This document shows, piece by piece, positions 26,142 to 38,100 of a stretch of 64,000 nucleotides of DNA. Made by a program: the position numbers and the translations under genes. The notes beneath the pieces were generated by a model. It was not told the origin of the DNA. It searched no databases and was given only the letters and a program-made list of their open reading frames with translations. Numbering within the stretch: position 1 is the first letter of the stretch; each line of letters starts with the position of its first letter. This stretch comes from Diploscapter coronatus (Eukaryota; Nematoda; Chromadorea; Rhabditida; Rhabditidae), in the NCBI GenBank assembly GCA_964036155.1, contig OZ038423.1, forward strand, positions 68,711,249-68,775,248, in the 5' to 3' direction.

Positions 26142-29100
26142 ATGCACCCTACCGACTCGACCACTTTGAACGAGGGCCAGCAGCTCTTCAACGTCTACCA
26201 CAGGTTGCTAATTTTTGAAATTTAATTTATTTTTCATAAAAATCTGAAAATTTAATCGTTTACTGTAAAGTTTTGCCTAAGGTTTTTAAATCGTAGGGTA
26301 CTTTTTCATTAAAAAACGAAAACTTCATGGTTTTTCTGCAAATTTTCTAATTCTTGGGGTATTTCCGACAACGAATTCGAAATTTTTCATGATTTTCTTA
26401 TGAAAAGTAGCGCGAATTTTGCATCAACTAGTTTATCGTTCGAAAATAACCTCTTTCTGTAAAACTGTTTCTTTTGCATTTCGGGGATTTAATTTTCACT
26501 TTTATCGGCGAACGGATTTATTTACGTTGTTTGGAGGCAAAATCACTGATGATGTTTTTCCCAAAAAAAAACACAATGAACGATGAATGGCTAAACGGGA
26601 TTTGGAAGAATAGCTTAGATAGAATAACCGTAGATTCGGAGATTTCCCAGGTGATTTTTGGGGATAGAGGTTTTTGCTGGATTAAAAAGGCTTTAACCTT
26701 CAATTTTGGAAATTAAAAACGACTTTTTCTTGAATAAAATGTTGATATTTTGGGAAAAAAAGTGGATGTTATCATTTTTATGGACTCAATTAGGGCAAGA
26801 TGTATGAAATCCCTTGACATTTATGGATATTAGATTTTTAAAAATTCATCTTTTATCTTTGATACCTGATAGTACAATTGTGAAAAAGCATCCTTTCATG
26901 TTATTTTCGTTTTTGCATCATCGTTTCAAGCACCTTGTTTATGCACGAAAATTGTATAGATGGGAGAATAGTCTGTGAAAATGAGAGGCTTAGGGAAATA
27001 TGATAGAGAAAGGAGAAATAGTATGGGAAAATGGTGAAAAGAAGCAGAAAATAAAGAAATAGTCTTGATTTTTAAGAAAGTTGAGAAAAGATAGTGGAAA
27101 GAGGAATAGTATGGAAAATATATAGGGTTAGAGAAGAGGAGAGAAAGATTATGATCGTCGAACCTTCTAGAAGCGCCCTCACTCTCGCTCTTTTCCCACT
27201 TCCTTGGCGCTTTCTCAGAAAGGCATACTATTTCTCGGCCTTCCTTTTCCTTGGGATATCCTATTTTCGAGGCTATTTTCCTTTTCTTTGTATCTCTAAC
27301 TTTTGAATGATATTTCTTTCTTGTTCTAAAGAGACTTTTTTTGGTAGGAAAAGGCCGAAATAAGGATATGACCAAAGACGGGTTGAAATCGAGAAAAATG
27401 GTGGTCAAGGCGAAATTTTGAGAAAAGGATTTTCGGGGAAAATTGGGGATCTTGAAATTATGAAGGGAAAAATTTAAGTTTCAAGAAAATTCATAAGGAT
27501 TTTGGAAAAAAAATCATAATGATAGGCAGATCGTTTCAGTTTGAAGATAACAATGACATTAACCTCATAAAAATGAAAATGTTTCAAAAATAGCATAAAA
27601 CGAGAAAATTACGGCAAATGATTATAAAAATAGATTTAAACCTTTCAAAAATATTCTTAAAAATCGATTTTTTTCCAGAACGATTTCCGGTCGTCACCTT
27701 CCCGTCGTCGCGGAGTCGTCTGAAGTTGTGGCTCCACCCACTCTGCAATCGGTGCACGGTTCTTCAGGCCACACCCATCCGAGTGCCAACTGGGTGATGT
27801 CGTGTGACGTGATTGGGTTCGACAAGAAACAACAGAAGGAGATCAAGGTATAAAAATGCGGTAGAATTTCAAAGGGGGATACTTTGCAGGAATGAGGTAG
27901 TTTTTTTTCTTTTGAAAAAATAACAATAGGAAAAAATCTATAAAACCAGGTTTATTTTGCAAAAATAAAACGGATCTTGTATCCTACAAAAATTCAAATT
28001 TGATTTTTTTACAGGTCCGCTTCCACCCGTCCACCTTTCAAATGGCTCAGTCTGATAGCTGCCTGCTCAGGACCGCTTTAAAAGAGGCGAAAGAGGTAAG
28101 CATCATGTTCGAATCCCACCTACTTACTGATTTTTTTGCCAAAATCGAGAAAAAACTTGATCTCCCTAGAGACTAAATACGTAAGCGTGACACTTTTATG
28201 GCGAATAGTTTATGTAAATGACAAGTTATTTTGGCAGAGGTTAGGATTTGCGGGAAAATGAGTGAGAGATTAGCCTGAAAGTAAAATATGATGTGGTGGG
28301 CTAGATTGATCTGTGATCAATGGTAATCACGGGTAAGAAGGAGAGAGATCAAGAAAAAGGATTTTTTAGAAAAGATTCGGAGACTTTTGAAAAGTATCTG
28401 ATGATTCTTTTCGAAAATAAGGTTTTTAAATTAAAAACTGCAGGTGATTGTCAGATCAAAAATCCTGAAATGTCATTATGGTCTACTATTTTTTTTTAAA
28501 CTTTCCAAATGTATCTTTGAAACTTCTTAAATCCTACACAACAGCGAACTCACAATAAACTTTTAAAAATTGAAATAAATTCACCTTCTTTAAAGTATTA
28601 ATTTGTGAAAAAGAAAAATTAGTTTTTTTCAGTTAGTCTCGACGATGACGATGGACACAGTGTGGACGATGGACGAAAAGTGTCCGATGGAGAGTCTGGA
28701 GCAGAAATTGAGGCATCTCGGTCAGATAATTGCAAACATCAAGGCTGATGTAGCTGTGCAGGGAGGAAGGTTCGTCATTCAATTTTTACTGTAATTTGTT
28801 AAGGCGCTTACAAGTATCTTTTTTATTTTTACGTTGGCTCAAGAAATTTCTGAAGCCTACTATTTTTTTATTAAGAGTTGATTTGAAAGACCAGCAAACC
28901 TACTATGTTCTTTTTTCTTTCTATTCATTCTTGCAAATTTCTGAAGCATATCTAAATTTGCAATTATGACTTGTTTTTTCATCTACAGAAAAAGTTGTTT
29001 TTCTCCTTGCAGCAAATGCAAACATATAGGAATTACCTGAAAAAGCGGAGAAAAGAAATGAGGAAGACAAAAAACCGGTACTCTTATTCTTTATTATATT

Positions 29101-32100
29101 TGCATCATTTCACAGTACACAATCAACAATTTGCATCATGCGCATTGTGACTCGATGAACTAGCCAAATGATAGAAGAGATTAGGGCTATTTTGAAATAG
29201 ACAAATTAGATTTTTTACAACGATAAAGACTCGTGTAGTGTTTTTGAAAATTGAAATTTTGAATGGCAAATTTTTTGAAGCATAGATCTTTGTTATATAC
29301 TGCCACTGTCTCGTAAGGAACTACCATCGAGAAATCTCATTTTTATCCAACAATTTTTGAGCCTTACCAGAACTCGTCTAGATGTTTTATAATTCATTAA
29401 GGTTTTGTCGTCAGTCCATGACTTAGTCCGATGTCGATTAGAAGCATATTTAATCTAAAAATTTCTGAAGTCTACAAAAATTGCTGATTTTCCAAATTGC
29501 AGCCTTCACCTGACGTGGCTCATCTCCGGTCCGTCGACCGTCGGCAACTCGAAGTTGAAGACGTCGATTTCCGAAGCCAAGGGCCTCTTTGCGAACGGTT
29601 GCCACTTCACCAACCACCTCGTCGTGAATGTGGAGCAGACGAATGGTAGGTTTTGAATTTTTAAATTTAAAAGCTGATTTTAAAATAGGTTTCAAAATTT
29701 GAAAAGAAATTGAATTTTTCCGAGTTAAAGTGCAAAGATGGAAGATGATGGGATATCTTCACAAATTATTTGAAAAATGCAAAATTCATTTTTTTTATTA
29801 ATGATGCATTTCCAGATAAACAATTGGCTACGATCCGATACGAAAAACCGGACCACAGGCGGGAGTTGATGAAGTTGGTTATTGGAGGAAACGACTATTT
29901 GACTGAGGGACGGCATACTGTAATCATCAGGGTTGGGAAGTTTGAGTTTATTTTGAAAAAAGCTACAGTAATCTCTACTCTAAATTAGGAATGACAGTAG
30001 TCTTACTTTACATTATGACTTCATATATATCAACAACCTCATTTAACTAATCGAATCAACTAACCAGCTAACTAACTAATTAGTAAAATCATCATCACGC
30101 TTTATTGTTTAATCTAAATTTACTCTAAGAGTGAAGATCAGCCTCAAAATCCAAAAATCCAGTTAATTACTCGCAATTAGATGGACGACAACCGTCTCTC
30201 GCTGTCCCTTCCTCGTTTGGTGCCTTCGGTCGAATCCTCAGCCATTTCGGGCTGTTCCCTGCCTCCAAAAATCCCCGATTCACTGCACGGTGAAGTCGTC
30301 GTCGCGAAGGACACCGAAAAGAACATGGTTAGTTTAGATTATTTGGTTACAGATTTTTTAAAAGTGCGGTAGATGAAGGACGAAATTTTGACATTAAATC
30401 TTTATTATAAGCTTTAAACGAGGGCGAGAGATGAAAATTTGATTATTGTAGAATGTTTGACAGCAACAGTTTTAAAGGGAGGTTAAGTTTGGAAAAACAA
30501 TTTGTATTCGCGCCTTGAAAGTATGGTATGCTTCAAAATTCGATCCAACGTTTCTAAAATAAGCGATAACACACTACTTGAAAATCTATCAAATTTGCGG
30601 GAAAATTTTTAAAACCTATATCTTTCTGGACTTGATTTTATGCCAAATTTTGGGATAATTGGCTTGGTCTCTGGTTATTTTTTCAAAGACGCAAATATGG
30701 AAAATTGCGGCTAAAATAAGCACTCGAAAACGAGGGAAGGGGAAAAATTATCCCACAACAAAAAGCTATTATCCTCCGAAAGAAGAAAAACTAGAATAGA
30801 GGATAAGCGTAGGTAATTGACGAAGTTCTTATTGAAAACTATACCGAAAAATGCGAATATAAACTGAAAATTTGAAATTTTTGAAGTCGTCCCACCCAAA
30901 ACCCAAACTATCGCTCTTTTTTAATTTCATTTTTCATAGGAACTCTTAAAGCTGATATTAAAAAGCTTATTAAAATTCATTTTTAACTAGCAGAAGAATA
31001 ACTGGATTTAACAACCTTGAAGTTTCCTATGATGTTATGGAAAATTTTGAAGCTTACCTAAACTTTCTTACTAAAGTTTAGTCTTTATACTTTTCCAATA
31101 TCAAATTCTCATCCATATATCTTTGGTCTGAACTATTATTCATGCCATCTATATTGCAACCTCTACTTGTCTATTCGCGGTAAAGCATAATTAATTAGAA
31201 TCTAGGAATGCACAAAATTTGGTATGGATATGTGCGGATTTTTTTTGCATATTCTTTAATTTTTTGCAATTCTTTTTCTTTTTCCCTAACTTTAGCTTAT
31301 TTTGACTATTACTCTCTTTCTCTACTCGGCAGGTTAGAGACGCAGTGTATGAACGAATAGAAGTCCCCCTCAAGCGCAATGTGTTTACGACATTTTCTCG
31401 GACTTATAAAGTATTCCTCTCTTTCTCTTCTCTCTATTCACTTTTCCATGCTATTTTCCCTTCTCTCCTATTTTCGCTATTTCGCATTTCCAAAAGGAAA
31501 ATCGATGTGTGAGAGGGCTTCTGGGAATTTTTCTGCTCCTTTTTCTCTAGGACTACTGTACTATTTCTCTATTTTATTTTTCTTTAACTATAATTTTCCC
31601 ACACTATTCCCCCTTTCTATATCACCAACTATAGCAAAGAGCTTATGACTCTCCTCGTTTTCAATAGTCTCTAAACTCCTCTAAAATCTCTCACTTTCTC
31701 ATAATATTTCCGATTTTGCCCGAGGGGAGTTAAAAATGCCAACACGTTGTACGAAAATTGACTAAAATGGCAAGCCACTAGTGCACCGTATCGACAGCCG
31801 GGTTTACTATCTTGACAGCCTATGCTTCAACATTGGATTGATGAATTTGTCTGATTGGATATATGAAATCTCAGGAGTTACTGGTATTTTTCGCATTCTC
31901 GGCATTACTCTAGTACTTGCACTTATTGTTTATACGGTGAGTAGCGTTACCTTATTTTCGATTAGCTAAAAAATTCGAGAGGAAAAATATTCGCAAAGTA
32001 CTGTAGCTGCTTCTACGTAGGAAATGTTTTGATAAGAATTTTTTACAAGTTATTTAAGACTATTGAACTTTTAAGGAATGATTTTAACATTGAAATTTTT

Positions 32101-35100
32101 GAAACTTACCCTAAAATAAAAACGTCTGGATCTTTTTGTAAATCTCCTATTTTAAGCAATTAAGCCTGCACAGAATGCGCTTTAAAATGTGATTTAACAT
32201 GAGATTTTTTGAAACATCAAATTTCCTAAATGCCGAAATTTATTCAATTGAAAGTTCGGAAATCAAGCGTGAAATCGGTTTCAAAATTTCGAGCGAAGCC
32301 AATTTTGAGGTTTTATTTAGCTACTGCTCTCGATTCTTCTAATTTTATGATGAAATTTTATCATCATTCGATATTTTACCCATCTGATTCTGCAAATAAC
32401 TAGATTAAAATTGTTTTTCAAATTTGCTAAATCGCAAAATGCGATACTTGGGTGCAGATTTGGAATTGATATATCAGCCGAAGTTCTGTCCTATCCTTCA
32501 TCGTGTGATATTATTTTGGATATTCCAAATCTTTTGGGGATTCCACATATCCAGTTTAATCTATTTGAAATCCACTTTCTCAAGATGTGGAATTTCAGTT
32601 TTCGAAGTGCAAAGAGGGACTTTCACTATTTTCGTTCTTTTCTAAAACGAATTAATTTCTAATTCTTTATTTCATTAAATTTCGAGCACGCATTTTTGCT
32701 CCTTCGCTATACCTTCTCCAAAGATCTTTCATTTTTTTCAAAATGGAAAATTTAATTTCCAGTCCGGCTTTAGCACTCTAACTTTAGCATATACTTGTTA
32801 TTGAAAAATCTAATCTTTTTATATTCAAGACATTTTTAGTTTCCTATACTCTATCATAATGCTAAAGATTTTTTCCCAATATAAGCAAAGCCCGAGGTTT
32901 CCGGCTAAAATGCTCAAAATGGCATTAGTTTTGGCTTTCTGGCTCTAGTTTTTTTCCGTTCGGATTTTTTATTTCTCTCGACAAAAGCGAGAAAATTAGA
33001 AACGCCCAAGCGGCGCTAAACAAAAATCTCATTTTATATAGACCTTATCTGAGCAGAAGAACGGAATGTATACGAATTTTTCGAGTTAAGCTTAGGTTTT
33101 ATTAAGGATAGGGTCATTTTAAGGGTATGAAAATAGACCTGAATCTAACTGAAAGAAATTTTTGAAGATATTTGTGTTTGAGTTATGATATGTCGTATCA
33201 AAAACGGTGTTTTAATCCTTAATGCTTTATCATATTGAATTACTGTAGCTTATATATCTTAATTTAAACTAATCGGATTAATGAAATCTCATGAATTTTT
33301 GAGCTACCAGAACTTAAAATAATATCCTAGACTCTACTGTTACGTCTGCATTGTTTTCGTCGGAATTTTTCTCCCAGCAGCCTCAAAAAAATTTCCGGAG
33401 TTTTAAATTTCAGCCTTTCAGAAAATTGCACCCTTTGTTTCTTGTCTTCGAAAATGTACTAAAGTGGTTGGTAAATAGAATTTTTGGTTTTTTAAATTTG
33501 GAGTTTTTTTCGACTTTTAGAAGCTTTGAAGTTTTATTTCAACTTTTTGAAACCTCAATGCTATTTTTTGGAGTTTGTATAACTTCACGAGGTTTCTTAT
33601 TCAAACTATTTGCTAGGTTAGAAGTTAATTTGAAGTTTTTAGACAATAGTAATGATTCAATATTTACCTTCGGACTTTTGCCGGGTAAAAGTTTTCCAAT
33701 TTGAAATCTCCTTTCTTTGTTGTTTTCTTCTTTCGAAGACCCTCTCAATCTTTACCCTACTCTTTACGCAAAAGGGGGTCCTTTTGAAAAGACTACGAAA
33801 TATAACTTAAAAATGCGAGACTTAGAGAATATTTTCCTATTCAAAAGGCCAAGACCGAATGTCCACCCTCTTGGTAAATAGAAACTATCCCAGACGATAT
33901 TCTTCGTCTATCCTTCAACATTGAGGGAAAGAATGGTATTGGGGGTGAAATGTTGAAATATCAGATGGTTTTGAATTTGTACCTTTAGACATGGGGTGAG
34001 AGATTTCTTAACCGCGCGGGCCAATTAGATTTCGAATTTACTTTACTTATCATGTGGCGCGAGCTCACACCGTTCGGTATTTGATTTTTTGTTTCTCTAT
34101 TTTTCTTTTTTTTTTCTTTTCTCTCTTCTTTAATTTTTCCACTCTCATTCCCAATGGTGTCTAACGTATGGCACAAGTAATTCGGAATCGATTAGTAAAA
34201 TTTGAACACATCTGAACACAAATTCGGTAATGAGATTAGACAGGTTAGATCTTGATCGGAGTTTGATTTTTCGAAGAAATTTTGAGAGAATTAATTTTGA
34301 ATTTCTGACTCAAAAGTTACGTTTTCTTGAAACATTTTGGAGAATCATAGAATCACTCTATCTATCTGAAAAATGTAAGTTTTATAAATTTTGCGAAAGT
34401 TGGGTACTGGCTGATTAATTGAAAATTCTACCCCATAATAGCTCAATTTTCTTGAAACCTACATTTTAAACTATTTTTTTTTTCTAAATTTCTGAAATTT
34501 TAATCATTCAATATCCAAAAATGTGCTTTCATTCTCTGCACATATGACTAACGCTTATTTGTGTTTTGCCTGTTTTCAGGAAATAAGCTTCAAAAAGCTC
34601 GAAAACGTTGATTCATCGATATGCCCTTTATAGAAATTGGAGAAATATTTGGCGTTCTTTATTATTTTTCTTTTTATTTCTTTTCTTCTCAAACCTCTAT
34701 AATAATTCTCAATTTTTCTATTTCTTTAAATTCTCCAAAGATATTCATGCTATTTCTCTAGCTTGATCTTTCTTTAAGTCTTTAAAATTTTCACACTATT
34801 CCTCTTTATTTTTAACATTCCTATTTCTCTCTCTCTCTCTCTCTCCAACTTTTCATTAATATTCCCATTTTATCTTTTCTAACCCTCTTATTTCTTACAC
34901 CCTATTTTCGTCGGATGTACAGTTATACATTACACGTGCTCTAATTCTAAAACTCTTTGAATTAAAAGTTTTCTTTCAAAAACGTTATCAAATTTATTAC
35001 AATGGAAAATAGAAAACGTCGCCAACGAGTGCGATTTTATTCACTTTTGTCTAAAGCTTCTATAAAAGTAGAAAATTTTACCCATATGATAAAGCATAGG

Positions 35101-38100
35101 CTCTAAAAACGGCTAATATTTATCATAATCACTTGCTTCTTTTGTTTCAAAATCCCCTAGCGATAAGGCATAGGGCGTGTTAAAACGGACGGCATGTTTC
35201 ATAACCGCTATTTATTTCAATTGTTTAGATTCTCTTCGTTTCATGACTATTGACATTTTTGAACACGCACTTTGCTATAAAAAGACATTTTAGTGAGCCG
35301 AGAAAAGGGCTGGAAAATAATTAGTCACATTTATGTGTACACGCCGAAAAAGTGTCTAGCTTGATTTTTTTGGAAACTAATAGTAAGATTCTTTTTATGT
35401 GAAATTGACTCGCTTATTCTTTATGATCTGTTTTTCTGCTTCTTTTTCTCTAAACTTATCACTGATAAGTCATATTTTTAATCATATGATTAAGCATTGG
35501 CGGAGAAACCCGCTTGCCCTATAATTTTATGACGAAAAGTATAAACAACCCCTCCTTGTAATGCAAATTCTAATGATTTGATCATCACTTCATATTTAGG
35601 GGTCTTAAAACGTTTGATAAAAAATTTTAAAGGCCTTCCTTATCATTTTGAAATCTCACCATATGATAAGACATAGAGACTAAAAATCGACCAGGATATT
35701 ATAAAATATCAGATGGGCTTATCATTTTGAGGCACTGATATAAAATCGGTAAGAACTTGAGTTATTCGGGGTCTGAATGGTCCCATTTTCAAGGAGGAAC
35801 TTAGATTTTTATCAAAAAGTCAATTTTTCTTGGGTGCAATTTCGAAATTTCATAAGAAAAATTAAATTTTTTTCAATTTTGGAGCATTTTTAATCACGTC
35901 AATTTTCATAAGCATGACGGCCCTTTTTCTTTCTTTTATTATTTTCTTTTTCGATGGTCTGGGACCAGAAAAATACATTGTGAAATTCGAACGCTCAAAT
36001 CGAAAAAGCTTGGTCATGTGATGAAGCATAGGCCTGAAAACCGGCTTGAATATAACTTTGATCACTTTGAATATTCCTATGATAAAAGATAGAAGTGGAA
36101 AACTGGAATAGTTTTGAAATGTCACGCTGAATTTAAACTACGTGTATGAATATGATTGATGTTTGGATATAAAAGAGTCCCGATATCCAAATTTATTGGA
36201 GATCTGATCTTTGAATATCGAAAGGATATTTTTATTGGAAAGTTGCTTTCGAGCGATTTTCAGCTAGAGGATATTTTCAAAACATCCGGGAATTTGAAAA
36301 GTAAATTTCTGGTTTCTCGCTGTTTTGGCGCGAAAAATCGTACAATGGAAATAATAAAATTGGAGGGCGTAAGTTTCAAAAGTTTGGAATTTGTATAAAT
36401 TTTGTTCTGCAGTTCGTAGTTTTGCTACATATTTTATCTTTTTGAAAAAAAAACTTGATATCACCCCAAAATATAAAGTATAAAATGACCATCTCACAAA
36501 AACTCACTTTTATCATTTTTTGACATTTCCCGGAAAATTCTCGCGATTTGATAACAACACTTGGTTTAAAGCCTGATGATAAAAGGGCGAAGATTTTATG
36601 GGAAAATTTTGAGAACGGCAAAATTTGCCAAAAACGTTTTCTATTCTTGGAAAGTTTACTGTAACAAAAAATTTCCAACCTCTTTTATTTCTCTCCCTAT
36701 GCTTCAGCATAGGAGTTCAAGGTTACTGTATAGGGATTTTTGAAATCGGTACGGTGCTATTTTTATAACGTTGTTTACGGAAACTTTCGGACAGTCACTA
36801 AAGCATGAATGAAGAGAATTAGGTTGACGTGGCTTGTCTAAAGGAAAAAATCGTATTCCTTTTTCTTACCGTATCTTGATTTCTCATATTATGTCTCTTT
36901 CTCTATCCTTCCTCCTCTTATTTTCAAGGACTATTTCCTGTTTTCAGCCACCTTTTTCTTTCTTTCTCCGAATATTCGAGAAGCTCCACACTGAGGGAAA
37001 TCTTTTTCTTCCCTCATACTATTTTCGCTTTTCTGAATTCTCTTCCGCTCTCTTCGCAAGGGAATACTATTTCTCCCACCATCATTATCGGCTGTCCACT
37101 ATTCAAAAGCGCCCTATGTTGACCGGTCTCTCTCTTTCTGCTCTTTCAAAATACCGTACTATTTCTCTTTCCCCTAAATCTCTAATCCCAACCCAGATTT
37201 GAATTGCTTTCCTCTGCGTCTTGACTCTCTTTTTTCTCTAATACATAGCATTTCCTATTTTAATGCGCACCCTGCGTCCCTAACAAAGACAGTCTGTTTG
37301 TATGCGAGGGTCATTCAAAGTCAGACCCCACCCCTCTTTCTCTCTTCCCCACGTCATCCCTCTTTCTATATATTGTTCCTGTCTTTCTTGATCTGACCGG
37401 ACTGATCCCCTTATTTCTAGAAAGATCCTCATAAAATTTGAATGAAATTTTTGATCTAATCGTATTTTTTCAATAGGGCTACCCCTTTATCTGATGCTGA
37501 AAATGGTATAAAAGGGCTTTTTGAATGGTAGGATTTTAGTAAAATGGAAGAAAGAAAAGCTAAGGGGTTAGAATAGGGTTTTTCGAATACTTGACCTTTA
37601 TGCAAATTTTGGGGGTGTGAAATAGCGAGAATTAGCGTCAAATATTAAATTTTCTAAAAAAGGGCTAAGGCTTATACAATATTTTGAAACATTTGCTTTC
37701 AATTTTATGTCACTTCTAATGAAATGATTATTAAATGTCTGAATAATCTACGAAAATTTGGAATTCTTTAAAACTTATTTCGAAGTTGAACATTTTTCAT
37801 CTTTGATATTTCAAATCCCGGAATAACTTTTCCCTTCGTACATTCGATGAAAAAATGAAATTAATTATGGAACGACCATAAGGCCTTTCACGATAATTAA
37901 CTATAGTAGGAAAAAATATCTGAAATGGCAACTTTGTTTTTCGCTACGTTTAGTATTCATAAAAATATAGTTGCTAAGGGCGTATTTTTGCAATAATTAT
38001 AGTCGAGAAGAAAAACCGAACTCTCGCTACTATAAAATTTTAAGCTCCACTACTAATCAGTTGAACTAATCCTACAGCTTCCATTCACTAAAAATGGAAT

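Noticed and set aside
26926..27408. 160-codon minus-strand ORF
   Set aside because: It spans the strand-switching repeat tract in intron 1 of the Kintoun-like gene; the length comes from pyrimidine bias and there is no domain.
28040..28125. tRNA-like signals (TGGCTCAGTCTGATAG and GTTCGAATCCCACC)
   Set aside because: Spacing between the A- and B-box-like parts is too long, no acceptor stem pairs, and the first part lies in a well-supported exon.
36834..37202. 122-codon plus-strand ORF in the giant intron
   Set aside because: Pyrimidine-rich, Ser/Phe/Leu-rich translation typical of the repeat tracts.
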